Assembly: GCF_015712065.1 (NCBI RefSeq)
Contig: NZ_JACFYZ010000001.1
Location: 62,001-126,000, forward strand
Direction: 5' to 3'
Origin: Ectopseudomonas chengduensis
Lineage (GTDB): Bacteria > Pseudomonadota > Gammaproteobacteria > Pseudomonadales > Pseudomonadaceae
DNA length: 64,000 nt
The translations under genes and the position numbers were made by a program. The stretch's first letter is position 1. Each line of letters starts with the position of its first letter. This document shows, piece after piece, positions 20,220-29,510 of this stretch. Below the pieces are notes generated by a model. That model saw only the letters and a list, made by a program, of their open reading frames with translations. It did no database searches and had not been told where the DNA came from.

Positions 20220-20282
20220 GTCGCGGCTAAAGCCCCTCCCACAAATGCCCCGTGACTCTATGGGAGGGGCTTCAGCCGCGAC
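20220..20282. repeat. REP pair (family D) after the MocR gene
   Basis: Inverted copies at 20220-20241 and 20261-20282 based on GGGAGGGGCTTCAGCCGCG. The family recurs at 23.6 kb and, as a single copy, at 58.8 kb. It starts 7 bp after the MocR stop. Confidence 0.9.
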
Positions 20283-20299
20283 GGTTATCAGGCAAGTTC

Positions 20300-20364
20300 G
20301 TAGCCCGGATGAAATCCGGGAAAACCATAACCGGCCGTGAAACCCCGGATTTCATCCGGGCTAC
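20300..20364. repeat. REP pair (family E) in the same convergent gap
   Basis: Inverted copies at 20300-20320 and 20344-20364 built on CCCGGATTTCATCCGGG with GTAG/CTAC ends. The family recurs at 27.3 and 40.2 kb. Confidence 0.9.
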
Positions 20365-20381
20365 AGGTGCTGGACGGCGCT

Positions 20382-20424
20382 GTAGGAGCCGGCTTGCCGG
20401 CATCGCCCGCAAGCGGGCTCCTAC
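20382..20424. repeat. REP pair (family C) in the same convergent gap
   Basis: Inverted copies at 20382-20401 and 20405-20424 with the GTAGGAGCC/GGCTCCTAC ends. The inner palindromes differ slightly (GCCGGCTTGCCGGC and GCCCGCAAGCGGGC). It is the third REP family within 226 bp. Confidence 0.9.
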
Positions 20425-20439
20425 GAGTATTGTGTGGTG

Positions 20440-21759
20440 TCAGCCAAAACGCGGCGCGAACAGGGCGAACACCTCGTCGAAGATCGCCAGCGCCTCGTTT
20501 ACCTGCGCGGCGCTGACGATGCACGGCGGCACCACATGGATGCGGTTCTCCACCACGAAGCTGAGCAGCCCGCGGGCGGTCAGCGCCGCCTTCATCTCCT
20601 GCATCACCGGCGCCGGCATTGGCGTCTTCTTCTGCTCATCGCTGACGAACTCCAGCGCCCAGAACAGGCCGACGCCACGCGCTTCGCCGATCATCGGGTA
20701 GCGTTCGGCCAGTTTCTTCAGGCCCGGGCCTAATACCTGGGCGCCGATATCACGGGCGTTCTCCACCATGCCTTCCTCGGCCATCGCATCCAGGGTGGCG
20801 ACGATGGCGGCCATGGCCAGCGGGTGCCCGGAGTAGGTCAGGCCGCCAGGGAAGAAGTGGTTGTCGAAGTGCTCGCAGATCGGCTTGGAAATCATCACTC
20901 CACCGGCCGGCACATAGCCGGAGTTGACGCCCTTGGCGAAGACGATCAGATCCGGCACCACGTCGAAGTGCTCCAGCGCCAGCCAACTGCCGGTGCGACC
21001 GAAGCCGGCCATCACTTCATCGAGAATGAGCAGGATGCCGAATTCGTCGGCCAGCTTGCGTACGCCCTGCATGTAGCCCTTGGGTGGCACCAGGATGCCG
21101 GCGGTGCCGGGGATGCTTTCCAGCAGGATGGCGGCGATGGCGCCCGGCCCCTCGCACTCGATAACCCGGCGCAGGTGCTGCAGGGCGCGCTGGCATTCTT
21201 CTTCCTCGTTCGCGGCGTTGAATTCGCTGCGGTACAGGTAGGGGTTGAAGAAGTGCACATGACCACGGGCGTACTCGTTGGGTACGCGGCGTGGGTCGCC
21301 AGTGGCGACGATGGCCGCGCCGGTGCTGCCATGGTAGGAACGGTAGGCGGAGAGGATCTTGTCGCGGCCGGTGTACAGACGCGCCATGCGCATGGCGTTT
21401 TCGTTGGCATCGGCGCCTGCGTTGGTGAAGAACACCTTGGAGAAACCGGTCGGCGCGCGGGCGAGGATGCGCTTGGCGGCTTCACCCCGCATCAGGTTGG
21501 CGGTGGCCGGGGCGATGGTCACCAAACTGGCGGCCTGTTCGCGGATGGCTGCGATCACCTTGGGGTGCTGGTGGCCGATGTTGGTGTTGACCAGTTGGCT
21601 GCTGAAGTCGAGGTAGCGTTTGCCGTCGTAGTCCCACAGCGTGCAGCCCTCGCCGCCGGCGACTACCAGCGGGTTGAGGGCGCCCTGGGTCGACCAGGAA
21701 TGGAAGACGTGCTGGCGATCCAGGTCGTGGACGTACTGGTTGCTGATCGGTGTGCTCAT
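20440..21759 (-). CDS. Class III (omega-type) PLP aminotransferase, candidate taurine/beta-amino acid transaminase
   Basis: A 439-residue class III aminotransferase. It has FFTNAGADANENAMRMARLY at residue 110, the YHGSTG loop, the cofactor Asp in LILDEVMAGFGRTG (Asp247) and the PLP lysine Lys276 (VFAKGVNSGYVPAGG). The N-terminal signature HVFHSWSTQGALNP and QLVNTNIGHQHPKV resembles proteins annotated as aspartate aminotransferase family or taurine:2-oxoglutarate/pyruvate transaminases. With a MocR regulator, an IsfD-like reductase and a TauE-like exporter nearby, a role in deaminating taurine or a related omega-amine is plausible but unproven. Confidence 0.85.
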   Translation of the reverse strand: MSTPISNQYVHDLDRQHVFHSWSTQGALNPLVVAGGEGCTLWDYDGKRYLDFSSQLVNTNIGHQHPKVIAAIREQAASLVTIAPATANLMRGEAAKRILARAPTGFSKVFFTNAGADANENAMRMARLYTGRDKILSAYRSYHGSTGAAIVATGDPRRVPNEYARGHVHFFNPYLYRSEFNAANEEEECQRALQHLRRVIECEGPGAIAAILLESIPGTAGILVPPKGYMQGVRKLADEFGILLILDEVMAGFGRTGSWLALEHFDVVPDLIVFAKGVNSGYVPAGGVMISKPICEHFDNHFFPGGLTYSGHPLAMAAIVATLDAMAEEGMVENARDIGAQVLGPGLKKLAERYPMIGEARGVGLFWALEFVSDEQKKTPMPAPVMQEMKAALTARGLLSFVVENRIHVVPPCIVSAAQVNEALAIFDEVFALFAPRFG

Positions 21760-21941
21760 GATGACCTCGGTCTGGCCGTTGCGGATGGCTGCACCATAGG
21801 AACAAAGCGGTCGTTGGCCGTAGGGCCAGATACCGGAAGTGGCCGGGTCAGCGCGTCTGGCTCACCGACGTCGGGCAACTGTCCCTAGGCGACCTGTGTG
21901 CACAGGCTAGGCTGGAGGCATACGTTTTCAGGAGTGAAACC

Positions 21942-22727
21942 ATGGCCCACGCATTCGAAATCAACACTGCCCCGGTGGCGTCCACTGAAGGCCTGAACAG
22001 CCCCGAGATCGCCCAGGCGCGTATCGACCTGGCCGCCTGCTTTCGCATGGCGGCGAGGCTCGGCATGGGCGAGGGCATCTGCAATCATTTTTCCGTGGTG
22101 GTGCCGGGGCGGCCGGAGCTGTTTCTGGTCAACCCTTATGGCCTGGCCTTCGCCGAGGTCACGGCCTCGTCGCTGTTGATCTGCGATTTCGAGGGGCGCG
22201 TAGTGCTGGGTGAGGGCCGTCCGGAGGCCACGGCGTTCTTTATCCATGCCCAGTTGCACCGCCTCAACCCGCGCGCCACGGCAGCCTTCCATACCCATAT
22301 GCCCAACGCCACGGCGCTGTGCATGCTGGAGGGCGAGCCCTTCGTCTGGGCCGGGCAGACCGCGCTGAAATTTTACGAGCGACTGGCCGTGGACGAGGAT
22401 TACCAGGGGCTGGCGCTCGACTACGCCGAAGGCGAGCGTATCGCCCGCGCGGCAGGCGATGCCGATGTGCTGATGCTGAAGAATCACGGCCCGTTGATAC
22501 TGGGGCCGAGCATTGCCGAAGCCTGGGACGATCTCTACTACCTGGAGCGCGCTGCCGAGGTGCAGCTCAAGGCCATGGCCAGCGGTCGGCCGTTGAAGGT
22601 GGTGGCACCGGCGATTGCCAGTGCGGCGTGCCGGCAGATGCTGCAGGGCAACGCCGAAAGCGCGCACCTGCATCTTGAGAGCGTGAAACGCCAGTTGCTG
22701 CGCGAGGGGGCGGATTTCGCCGAGTAA
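21942..22727 (+). CDS. Class II aldolase/adducin-family protein
   Basis: A 261-residue protein with the fuculose-aldolase fold. The N-terminal stretch RIDLAACFRMAARLGMGEGI leads to CNHFSVVVPG, the metal-binding FHTHMPNATALCML (HxH), and the third metal His in MLKNHGPLILGPSIAEAWDD. GGAG lies seven bases before the ATG. Family members cleave or decarboxylate small sugar phosphates or serve as structural adducin-like proteins; the substrate here cannot be read. It diverges from the aminotransferase gene across 182 bp. Link to the taurine-like cassette is uncertain. Confidence 0.85.
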   Translation: MAHAFEINTAPVASTEGLNSPEIAQARIDLAACFRMAARLGMGEGICNHFSVVVPGRPELFLVNPYGLAFAEVTASSLLICDFEGRVVLGEGRPEATAFFIHAQLHRLNPRATAAFHTHMPNATALCMLEGEPFVWAGQTALKFYERLAVDEDYQGLALDYAEGERIARAAGDADVLMLKNHGPLILGPSIAEAWDDLYYLERAAEVQLKAMASGRPLKVVAPAIASAACRQMLQGNAESAHLHLESVKRQLLREGADFAE

Positions 22728-22733
22728 CTGGTT

Positions 22734-22845
22734 GGTGGGCGGGTGAGGCGTCGCCCACCCTACAAATCGCTCGCCTGCCGTAGGGTGGGCTTCAGCCCAC
22801 CAATGGACACCCCCGGATATTTCTGGCGGGTTGCACCCGCCCTAC
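22734..22845. repeat. REP cluster (families A and a GTGGGC variant) between aldolase and urtE
   Basis: Three units: an imperfect copy at 22734-22763 (GTGGGC...GCCCAC), an inverted copy at 22780-22801 (GGTGGGCTTCAGCCCACC type), and a family-A copy at 22825-22845. They occupy most of the 126-bp gap between convergent genes and overlap no coding sequence. Confidence 0.85.
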
Positions 22846-22853
22846 GTTGCGCA

Positions 22854-23552
22854 TCAGATCGCTACCAGCCCGCGCACGCCTTCGGCTTCCATGTTCGCGC
22901 CACGACCCTGCTGGACGATCTCGCCACGGCTCATCACCAGATACTGGTCGGCCAGTTCGGCGGCGAAGTCGTAGAACTGCTCGACCAGCAGGATGGCCAT
23001 GTCGCCACGAGCGGCGAGCTTCTTGATCACCGCGCCGATTTCCTTGATCACCGAGGGCTGGATGCCTTCGGTGGGTTCGTCGAGGATCAATAGGCGCGGC
23101 TGGCTGGCCAGGGCGCGACCGATGGCCAGCTGTTGCTGCTGGCCGCCGGAGAGGTCGCCGCCACGGCGATGCTTCATTTCGCGCAGCACCGGGAACAGCT
23201 CGTAGATGAATTCCGGCACGGCCTTGGCCTGGCTGCCGGGAAAGCGCGACAGGCCCATCAGCAGGTTCTCTTCAACGGTCAGGCGCCCGAAGATCTCGCG
23301 GCCCTGTGGCACATAGGCGATGCCGGCGTGCACGCGCTGGTGCGGTTTGAAGCCGGTGATGGCCTTGCCTTCCCATTGCACGTTGCCGTCCTTGGCCGGA
23401 ATCAGGCCCATCAGGCACTTGAGCAGGGTGGTCTTGCCCACGCCGTTGCGGCCGAGCAGGCAGGTGACCTCGCCGACCTTCACGTCGAACGACAGGCCAC
23501 GGAGGATGTGGCTGCCGCCGTAATACTGGTGGAGTTGTTGGACTTGCAGCAT
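22854..23552 (-). CDS. urtE: Urea ABC transporter ATP-binding subunit UrtE
   Basis: 232 residues, the normal size. It has Walker A GRNGVGKTTLLK near residue 35, signature DLSGGQQQQLAIGRAL, Walker B RLLILDEPTEGIQPS and LLVEQFYDFA at the switch. It is a LivF-like ATPase of the HAAT class. AAGGA sits seven bases before the ATG at 23552; an upstream in-frame ATG at 23567 is less suitable. It is last of the urtABCDE run and is separated from urtD by a 95-bp gap holding a REP pair. Confidence 0.95.
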   Translation of the reverse strand: MLQVQQLHQYYGGSHILRGLSFDVKVGEVTCLLGRNGVGKTTLLKCLMGLIPAKDGNVQWEGKAITGFKPHQRVHAGIAYVPQGREIFGRLTVEENLLMGLSRFPGSQAKAVPEFIYELFPVLREMKHRRGGDLSGGQQQQLAIGRALASQPRLLILDEPTEGIQPSVIKEIGAVIKKLAARGDMAILLVEQFYDFAAELADQYLVMSRGEIVQQGRGANMEAEGVRGLVAI

Positions 23553-23574
23553 AGAAATGTCCTTCATTCGTAGT

Positions 23575-23638
23575 GTGGGAGGGGCTTCAGCCGCGAGCTT
23601 TTGATCTTTAAAGAGCTCGCGGCTAAAGCCCCTCCCAC
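23575..23638. repeat. REP pair (family D) between urtD and urtE
   Basis: Inverted 25-base arms at 23575-23599 and 23614-23638, based on GGGAGGGGCTTCAGCCGCG, with a 14-base loop. It forms a very strong hairpin within the transporter transcript. Confidence 0.9.
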
Positions 23639-23647
23639 TGGCTGGCG

Positions 23648-24486
<839 letters not shown>

Positions 24487-24490
<4 letters not shown>

Positions 24491-25575
24491 TGATCCTTCT
24501 CCTTGCGCAGTAGACCGACGACGCCTCTTGGCAGGAACAGGGTGACGACGATGAACAGCGCACCGAGGGCGAACAGCCAGTATTCCGGGAAGGCCACGGT
24601 GAACCAGCTCTTCATGCCGTTGACCAGGCCGGCACCAAGCAGCGGGCCGATCAGTGTGCCGCGGCCGCCCAGGGCGACCCATACGGCAGCCTCGATGGAC
24701 TGCGTCGGCGCCATTTCGCTGGGGTTGATGATGCCCACCTGCGGCACGTACAGCGCTCCAGCCAGACCGCACAACACCGCGCTTAATACCCAGATGAACA
24801 GCTTGTAACCGCGTGGGTCGTAGCCGCAGAACATCAGGCGGTTCTCGGCGTCACGCAGGGCAGTGAGCACCCGGCCGAACTTGCTGCGTGCCAGGCGAAA
24901 GCCCAGGTACAGGCTGCCCACCAGCAACACCACGGTGGCGAAGAACAGCACGGCGCGGGTGCCCTGCGCGGTTATGTCGAAACCGAGGATACGGGTGAAA
25001 CCGGTAAAGCCGTTGTTGCCGCCGAAGCCGGTTTCGTTGCGGAAGAACAAGAGCATGCCGGCGAAGGTCAGCGCCTGGGTCATGATCGAGAAGTACACGC
25101 CCTTGATCCGCGAGCGGAAGGCGAAGAAGCCGAACACCAGCGCCAGCAGGCCGGGCGCCAGCACCACCAGGCACATGGCCCAGAGGAAGCTGGAGGTGCC
25201 GTACCAGTACCAGGGCAGCTCGTTCCAGGCCAGAAAGCTCATAAAGGCCGGCAGCCCATCACCCGCCGACTGGCGCATCAGGTACATGCCCATGGCGTAG
25301 CCACCGAGGGCGAAGAACAGGCCGTGGCCCAGAGACAGCATGCCGGCGTAGCCCCAGACTAGATCCAGCGCCAGTGCGACGATGGCGTAGCAGAGGATCT
25401 TGCCCACCAGGGTCAGGCTGTATGCCGAGACGTGCAGGGCATGGTCGGCCGGCAGCAGGTGCAGCAGCGGCATGGCGAGCAGCACGGCCAGCACCAGCAG
25501 GCCGATGGCGATGGAGACCTGCGGGCCGAGCTTGGCGCTGGCGCGGGCCAGCAGCGTTTGATTTATCGCATTCAT
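24487..25575 (-). CDS. urtC: Urea ABC transporter permease UrtC
   Basis: A 362-residue LivM-like permease with about ten membrane helices. It carries ALDLVWGYAGMLSLGHGLFF, NNGFTGFTRILGFDI and the ATPase-contact region RALRDAENRLMFCGYDPRGYKLF. Its first codon lies in a 27-bp sequence that is a second copy of the end of urtB (see 25572-25598). It overlaps urtD by 4 bp. Confidence 0.95.
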
Positions 25576-25598
25576 CAGTCGATCACTCGTCCTTTAAG
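25572..25598 (-). repeat. Direct repeat copy 1: duplicated urtB/urtC junction, at the urtC start
   Basis: This 27-base segment matches 25698-25724 at 25 of 27 positions; both begin TCATCAGTCGATCAC on the plus strand or differ from it by one base at the end (T/C follows), and both end CGTCCTTTrAG. It contains the urtC ATG and its AAAGGA ribosome site. Confidence 0.9.
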
Positions 25599-25601
25599 CC
25601 C

Positions 25602-25670
25602 GTAGGGCGGGTGCAACCCGCCGCTGCAGTGATGGCGTTCGGTCTGTCTGGCGGGTTTCACCCGCCCTAC
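25602..25670. repeat. REP pair (family A) between urtB and urtC
   Basis: Inverted copies at 25602-25622 (loop variant GTGCAACCC) and 25650-25670. The pair lies between the two 27-bp direct repeats and seems to be the cargo that separated two formerly overlapping genes. Confidence 0.9.
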
Positions 25671-25697
25671 GCCCGTTGGCGCAATAACGGTCGCTGG

Positions 25698-25724
25698 TCA
25701 TCAGTCGATCACCCGTCCTTTGAG
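25698..25724 (-). repeat. Direct repeat copy 2: original end of urtB
   Basis: Partner of 25572-25598. It holds the last codons of urtB (RVID and stop) and, read on, a vestigial ATG (25699-25701) overlapping the urtB stop as TGATG, which is what urtC would have used before the insertion. The offset between copies is 126 bp. Confidence 0.9.
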
Positions 25725-27269
25725 AGCGAAGAGGCCTTGCGGGCGTTTCTGGATGAACAGAATGATCAGCGCGAGGATGAGGATCTTGCCGAGTACGGCA
25801 CCGATCTGCGGCTCGAGGAATTTGTTCACCACGCCCAGGCCGAAGGCGGCCAGCACACTACCGGCCAGTTGCCCGACGCCGCCGAGTACCACCACCAGGA
25901 AGGAGTCGATGATGTAACTCTGGCCAAGGTCCGGGCCGACGTTGCCGATCTGGCTTAGGGCCACGCCGCCGAGGCCGGCGATGCCCGAGCCGAGACCGAA
26001 GGCCAGCATGTCCACGCGTCCGGTGGGGACGCCGCAGCAGGCGGCCATGTTGCGGTTCTGGGTTACCGCGCGCACGTTCAGGCCCAGGCGCGTCTTGTTC
26101 AGCAGCAGCCAGGTCAGGACCACGACGAATAAGGCGAAGCCGATGATGACGATGCGGTTGTACGGCAGCACCAGGTTCGGCAGCACCTGCATGCCGCCAG
26201 ACAGCCAGGCCGGGTTGGCCACTTCGACGTTCTGCGCGCCGAAGGTGACGCGCACCAGCTGGATCAGAATCAGGCTGATGCCCCAGGTGGCCAGCAGGGT
26301 TTCCAGCGGTCGGCCGTAGAGATGGCGGATCACCGTGCGCTCCAGGGCCATGCCGATGCAGGCGGTGACCAGAAAGGCGATGGGCAACGCGGCCAGCGGG
26401 TAGAGCGTGAGGTATTCGGGGGCCAGGCGCTGGAAGCTCAGCTGCACCACGTAGGTGGTGTAGGCGCCAAGCATCAGCATTTCGCCGTGGGCCATGTTGA
26501 TCACCCCGAGCAGGCCGAAGGTGATGGCCAGACCGAGTGCGGCCAGCAGCAGAATCGAACCCAGCGACAGGCCGCTGAAGGCCTGGCCGAGCAGTTCGCC
26601 GATCAGCAGTTTGTTCTTCACCTGGGCCAGGCTCTGCTCGGCAGCGGCGCGCACGGTGGCATCGCTTTCTTCACCATCGAGCAGGCTTTGCAGGCGTGTG
26701 CGCGCCAGCGGGTCGCCGGTCTTGCCCAGACGCTCCACGGCAGCCAGGCGCACAGCTGGGTCGCTGGCCTCCAGCTGCAGGTTGGCCAGGGCCAGGGTGA
26801 TAGCGTCGCGTACATTCTCGTCGGCTTCCATGCTCAGGCGGTTTTCCAGCAAGGGCAGCAATGCCGGCGGTGTATTGCGTTGCAGTTGCTTGGCAGCAGC
26901 GAGGCGCACGGCGGCGGCGTCATCGAGCAACTGATGGCTGGCCACGGTGAAGGCGATCAGGCCGCGCAGGCGGTTGTTCAGGCGCAGTTTGCGTGGCGTG
27001 CCGTTGGCTTCGGCATTGCCATCGGCGGCCTGCCAAGTGCCGTCCTGTTCGATGAAGGCGCGTTTATCGGCATCACTGCCGACGCGGCCCTGCTGCAGGG
27101 CTTGCAACAGTGGCATGCGCTCTGGGCTGGGCGTGGCGGCCCAGTCCTGCAGCAGTTTGGCCTGTTTGCTGGCGTTGGCAGCGACGAAATCGTCGGCCTC
27201 GCCAGCCTGCGCCGCCAGTGGCAGCAACAGCAACAGGCTCAGGAGAATTCGGGTAAGGGCAGTGGGCAT
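25701..27269 (-). CDS. urtB: Urea ABC transporter permease UrtB
   Basis: A 522-residue LivH-like permease with the UrtB-specific N-terminal extension. A signal-like segment (MPTALTRILLSLLLLLPLAA) is followed by about 190 helical-repeat residues (VRDAITLALANLQLEASDPA, VRLAAVERLGKTGDPLAR) in the periplasm. Eight or more membrane helices follow from about residue 225 (SGLSLGSILLLAALGLAITF, GVINMAHGEMLMLGAY). The ATG at 27269 is chosen because the signal-like helix starts there. It follows urtA by 175 bp containing REPs and precedes urtC, from which a REP insertion separates it. Confidence 0.94.
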   Translation of the reverse strand: MPTALTRILLSLLLLLPLAAQAGEADDFVAANASKQAKLLQDWAATPSPERMPLLQALQQGRVGSDADKRAFIEQDGTWQAADGNAEANGTPRKLRLNNRLRGLIAFTVASHQLLDDAAAVRLAAAKQLQRNTPPALLPLLENRLSMEADENVRDAITLALANLQLEASDPAVRLAAVERLGKTGDPLARTRLQSLLDGEESDATVRAAAEQSLAQVKNKLLIGELLGQAFSGLSLGSILLLAALGLAITFGLLGVINMAHGEMLMLGAYTTYVVQLSFQRLAPEYLTLYPLAALPIAFLVTACIGMALERTVIRHLYGRPLETLLATWGISLILIQLVRVTFGAQNVEVANPAWLSGGMQVLPNLVLPYNRIVIIGFALFVVVLTWLLLNKTRLGLNVRAVTQNRNMAACCGVPTGRVDMLAFGLGSGIAGLGGVALSQIGNVGPDLGQSYIIDSFLVVVLGGVGQLAGSVLAAFGLGVVNKFLEPQIGAVLGKILILALIILFIQKRPQGLFALKGRVID

Positions 27270-27284
27270 AAGGGTGTCCTTGGC

Positions 27285-27334
27285 GTAGCCCGGATGACGT
27301 CCGGGGCGAGCTTCCCGGATTGCATCCGGGCTAC
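27285..27334. repeat. REP pair (family E) between urtA and urtB
   Basis: Inverted copies at 27285-27305 and 27314-27334, CCCGGATnnnATCCGGG type with GTAG/CTAC ends. It begins 15 bp before the urtB ATG. Confidence 0.9.
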
Positions 27335-27352
27335 GGCGACCCTCTCCCCCGG

Positions 27353-27434
27353 CCCCTCTCCCGCAAGCGGGAGAGGGGAGACAAGCGGCACTGCAAGCCA
27401 TTGACGAGCTGTGGTTGCCGCTTGCGGGAGAGGG
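27353..27434. repeat. REP units (family F) between urtA and urtB
   Basis: A complete palindrome at 27353-27378 (stem CCCCTCTCCCGC, two-base loop) and a half copy CTTGCGGGAGAGGG at 27421-27434. Family F recurs at 33.2 and 56.0 kb. It is adjacent to the family-E pair, so two families are stacked in one gap. Confidence 0.85.
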
Positions 27435-27444
27435 GGCTTTTGCC

Positions 27445-28710
27445 TCAGTTCGACTTCACCGGGGTATCGGCTTTCTTGTCGTTGCCTTCGATGTACGGGC
27501 TCCACGGCTGGGCGCGGATCGGGCCTTCGGTTTCCCAGACCACGGAGAACTGACCGTCCTCCTGAATCTCGCCGATCATCACCGGCTTGTGCAGGTGGTG
27601 GTTCTTCTCGTCCATCTTCAGGGTGAAGCCGCTCGGCGCCGCGAACTCCTGGCCGGCCATGGCTTCGCGCACCTTGTCGACGTCGGTGGTGCCGGCCTTC
27701 TCGACGGCCTGCGCCCACATGTGGATGCCCACGTAGGTGGCTTCCATCGGGTCGTTGGTCACCACGGTGTCGGCGTTCGGCAGCTTCTTGGCCTTGGCGT
27801 AGGCTTTCCAGTCGGCGACGAACTTCTCGTTGACCGGGTTCTCCACGGACTGGAAGTAGTTCCAGGCCGCCAGGTGGCCGACCAGCGGTTTGGTATCGAT
27901 GCCGCGCAGTTCTTCTTCACCCACGGAGAAGGCCACCACCGGCACTTCGGTGGCTTCCAGGCCCTGGTTGGCCAGTTCCTTGTAGAACGGTACGTTGGAG
28001 TCGCCATTCACAGTGGAAACCACGGCAGTTTTGCCGCCAGCGGAGAACTTCTTGATGTTGGCGACGATGGTTTGATAGTCGCTATGACCGAAGGGGGTGT
28101 AGACCTCTTCGATGTCCTTGTCGGCGATGCCCTTGCTGTTGAGGAAGGCGCGCAGGATCTTGTTGGTGGTGCGCGGGTAGACGTAGTCGGTGCCGAGCAG
28201 GAAGAAACGCTTGGCGGCGCCGCCGTCTTCGCTGAGCAGGTATTCCACCGCCGGGATGGCCTGCTGGTTTGGCGCTGCACCGGTGTAGAACACGTTCGGC
28301 GACATCTCTTCGCCTTCGTACTGCACCGGGTAGAACAGCAGGCCGTTGAGCTCTTCGTACACCGGCAACACGGATTTGCGCGATACCGAGGTCCAGCAGC
28401 CGAAGGTCACCGCGACCTTGTCCTGGGTCAGCAATTGACGGCCACGCTCGGCGAACAGCGGCCAGTTGGAGGCCGGGTCGACTACCACCGCTTCCAGTTG
28501 CTTACCGAGTACACCACCTTTTGCGTTGATCTCGTCGATGGTCATCAGCGCCATGTCTTTCAGCGAAGTTTCGGAAATGGCCATGGTGCCGGACAGCGAG
28601 TGCAGGACGCCGACCTTGATGGTCTCGGCGGCCTGGATGGACCAGCTCAGGCCCATGGCGGCGATGGAAGCGGAAAGGGTAAAGGCCTTGATCAGGCTGC
28701 GACGTTGCAT
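27445..28710 (-). CDS. urtA: Urea ABC transporter substrate-binding protein UrtA
   Basis: A 421-residue type I periplasmic binding protein. The ATG at 28710 is preferred because GGAG precedes it by eight bases. The N-terminus MQRRSLIKAF followed by a hydrophobic run resembles a Tat signal. Mature features include IKVGVLHSLSGTMAISE, VVDPASNWPLFAERGR, VTFGCWTSVSRKSVLPV and LFYPVQYEGEEMSPNVFYTG, typical of UrtA/FmdD rather than leucine-binding proteins. It captures urea for UrtBCDE. It lies 76 bp downstream of the GntR gene. Confidence 0.96.
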   Translation of the reverse strand: MQRRSLIKAFTLSASIAAMGLSWSIQAAETIKVGVLHSLSGTMAISETSLKDMALMTIDEINAKGGVLGKQLEAVVVDPASNWPLFAERGRQLLTQDKVAVTFGCWTSVSRKSVLPVYEELNGLLFYPVQYEGEEMSPNVFYTGAAPNQQAIPAVEYLLSEDGGAAKRFFLLGTDYVYPRTTNKILRAFLNSKGIADKDIEEVYTPFGHSDYQTIVANIKKFSAGGKTAVVSTVNGDSNVPFYKELANQGLEATEVPVVAFSVGEEELRGIDTKPLVGHLAAWNYFQSVENPVNEKFVADWKAYAKAKKLPNADTVVTNDPMEATYVGIHMWAQAVEKAGTTDVDKVREAMAGQEFAAPSGFTLKMDEKNHHLHKPVMIGEIQEDGQFSVVWETEGPIRAQPWSPYIEGNDKKADTPVKSN

Positions 28711-28786
28711 GGTGCGATCTCCATTCACAATCGTGATTAAGTGGACAGCGTTTTTATTGGTGGCAGTGATTCAAAGGTCATTTACG

Positions 28787-29509
28787 TCACCCTTGCGCCG
28801 GCAGTGCCCGTTGCCGGGCGCTGTGCAGCATGTGCAGGGTGATCTTGCGCACTTCCGCTTTGCTGACCTCTATATGGGTCTTGAGCAATAGCTGTGCCTC
28901 TTCGCAGCGACGCGACAGGATCGCGCCGAGGATGCGTGCGTGTTCCTCATAGGTGAGCTCCACGCGCGGCCCCTGGGTGAAGTCCAGGCGCCTGATAATT
29001 CGGATCTTTTCGCTGACTTCGGCATGCAGGCGGGCCATCTCGCGATTGCCGGCGGCCTCCACCAACTGGCAGTGAAAACGTTCATCCAGACGCGAGACTT
29101 CGCGACCGTCCTGCAGGCGCTGCTCGGGTTGCACCATCCAGGTGCAGCGCAGCTGTTCCAGTGCATCCGGCAGCTCCTCATTGGGGCGTTCGCACAGACG
29201 CTTGACCGCCTCCAGTTCGAGGACGATGCGTACCTCGTACAGCTCCTCGAAGTGGGCGAAGTCGAACGGCTTGACCTGCCAGCCACTGCGGAAATACACC
29301 TCCAGATAGCCCTCGCGCTCCAGGCGATACAGCGCCTGGCGCACCGGCGTGCGGCTGGCGGCCATGCGCTCGGCGATCTCGCCCTCGCTGAAGCGATCAC
29401 CGGGCAGCAGGCGGAACTCGAAGATGTCGTCCTTGAGCTGCAGGTAGATGCGCTCGGCGAGATTCTCCGGGCGCTCCTTGCCGCGCTTGGCCGGGCTGAC
29501 CAGTTGCAT
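28787..29509 (-). CDS. GntR-family (FCD) transcriptional regulator in the urea operon
   Basis: 240 residues. The winged helix at residues about 14-75 (NLAERIYLQLKDDIFEFRLL, then FSEGEIAERMAASRTPVRQALYRLEREGYLEV) is followed by an all-helical FCD effector domain with the metal-binding pattern Asp...His (RLDERFHCQLVEAAGN) and ...H in THIEVSK. The ATG lies 1 bp after the urea carboxylase stop (TGAGATG), so it is cotranscribed and translationally coupled. It probably regulates this operon in response to a small acid; a palindrome at the operon start is a candidate site. Confidence 0.9.
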   Translation of the reverse strand: MQLVSPAKRGKERPENLAERIYLQLKDDIFEFRLLPGDRFSEGEIAERMAASRTPVRQALYRLEREGYLEVYFRSGWQVKPFDFAHFEELYEVRIVLELEAVKRLCERPNEELPDALEQLRCTWMVQPEQRLQDGREVSRLDERFHCQLVEAAGNREMARLHAEVSEKIRIIRRLDFTQGPRVELTYEEHARILGAILSRRCEEAQLLLKTHIEVSKAEVRKITLHMLHSARQRALPAQG

Positions 29510-29510
29510 C

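Noticed and set aside
20214-20439. CRISPR-like array suggested by repeated palindromes
   Set aside because: The repeats belong to three unrelated REP families in inverted pairs, without regular spacers or cas genes.
25572-25724. IS element between urtB and urtC suggested by the direct repeats
   Set aside because: Only about 99 bp lie between the repeats and they are a REP pair with no coding capacity.
28770-28810. Sigma-54-like GGGCAC...GC pattern upstream of urtA
   Set aside because: The spacing is right but the -12 part reads GGCGC instead of TTGC, and it overlaps the end of the gntR gene; too weak to report as a promoter.
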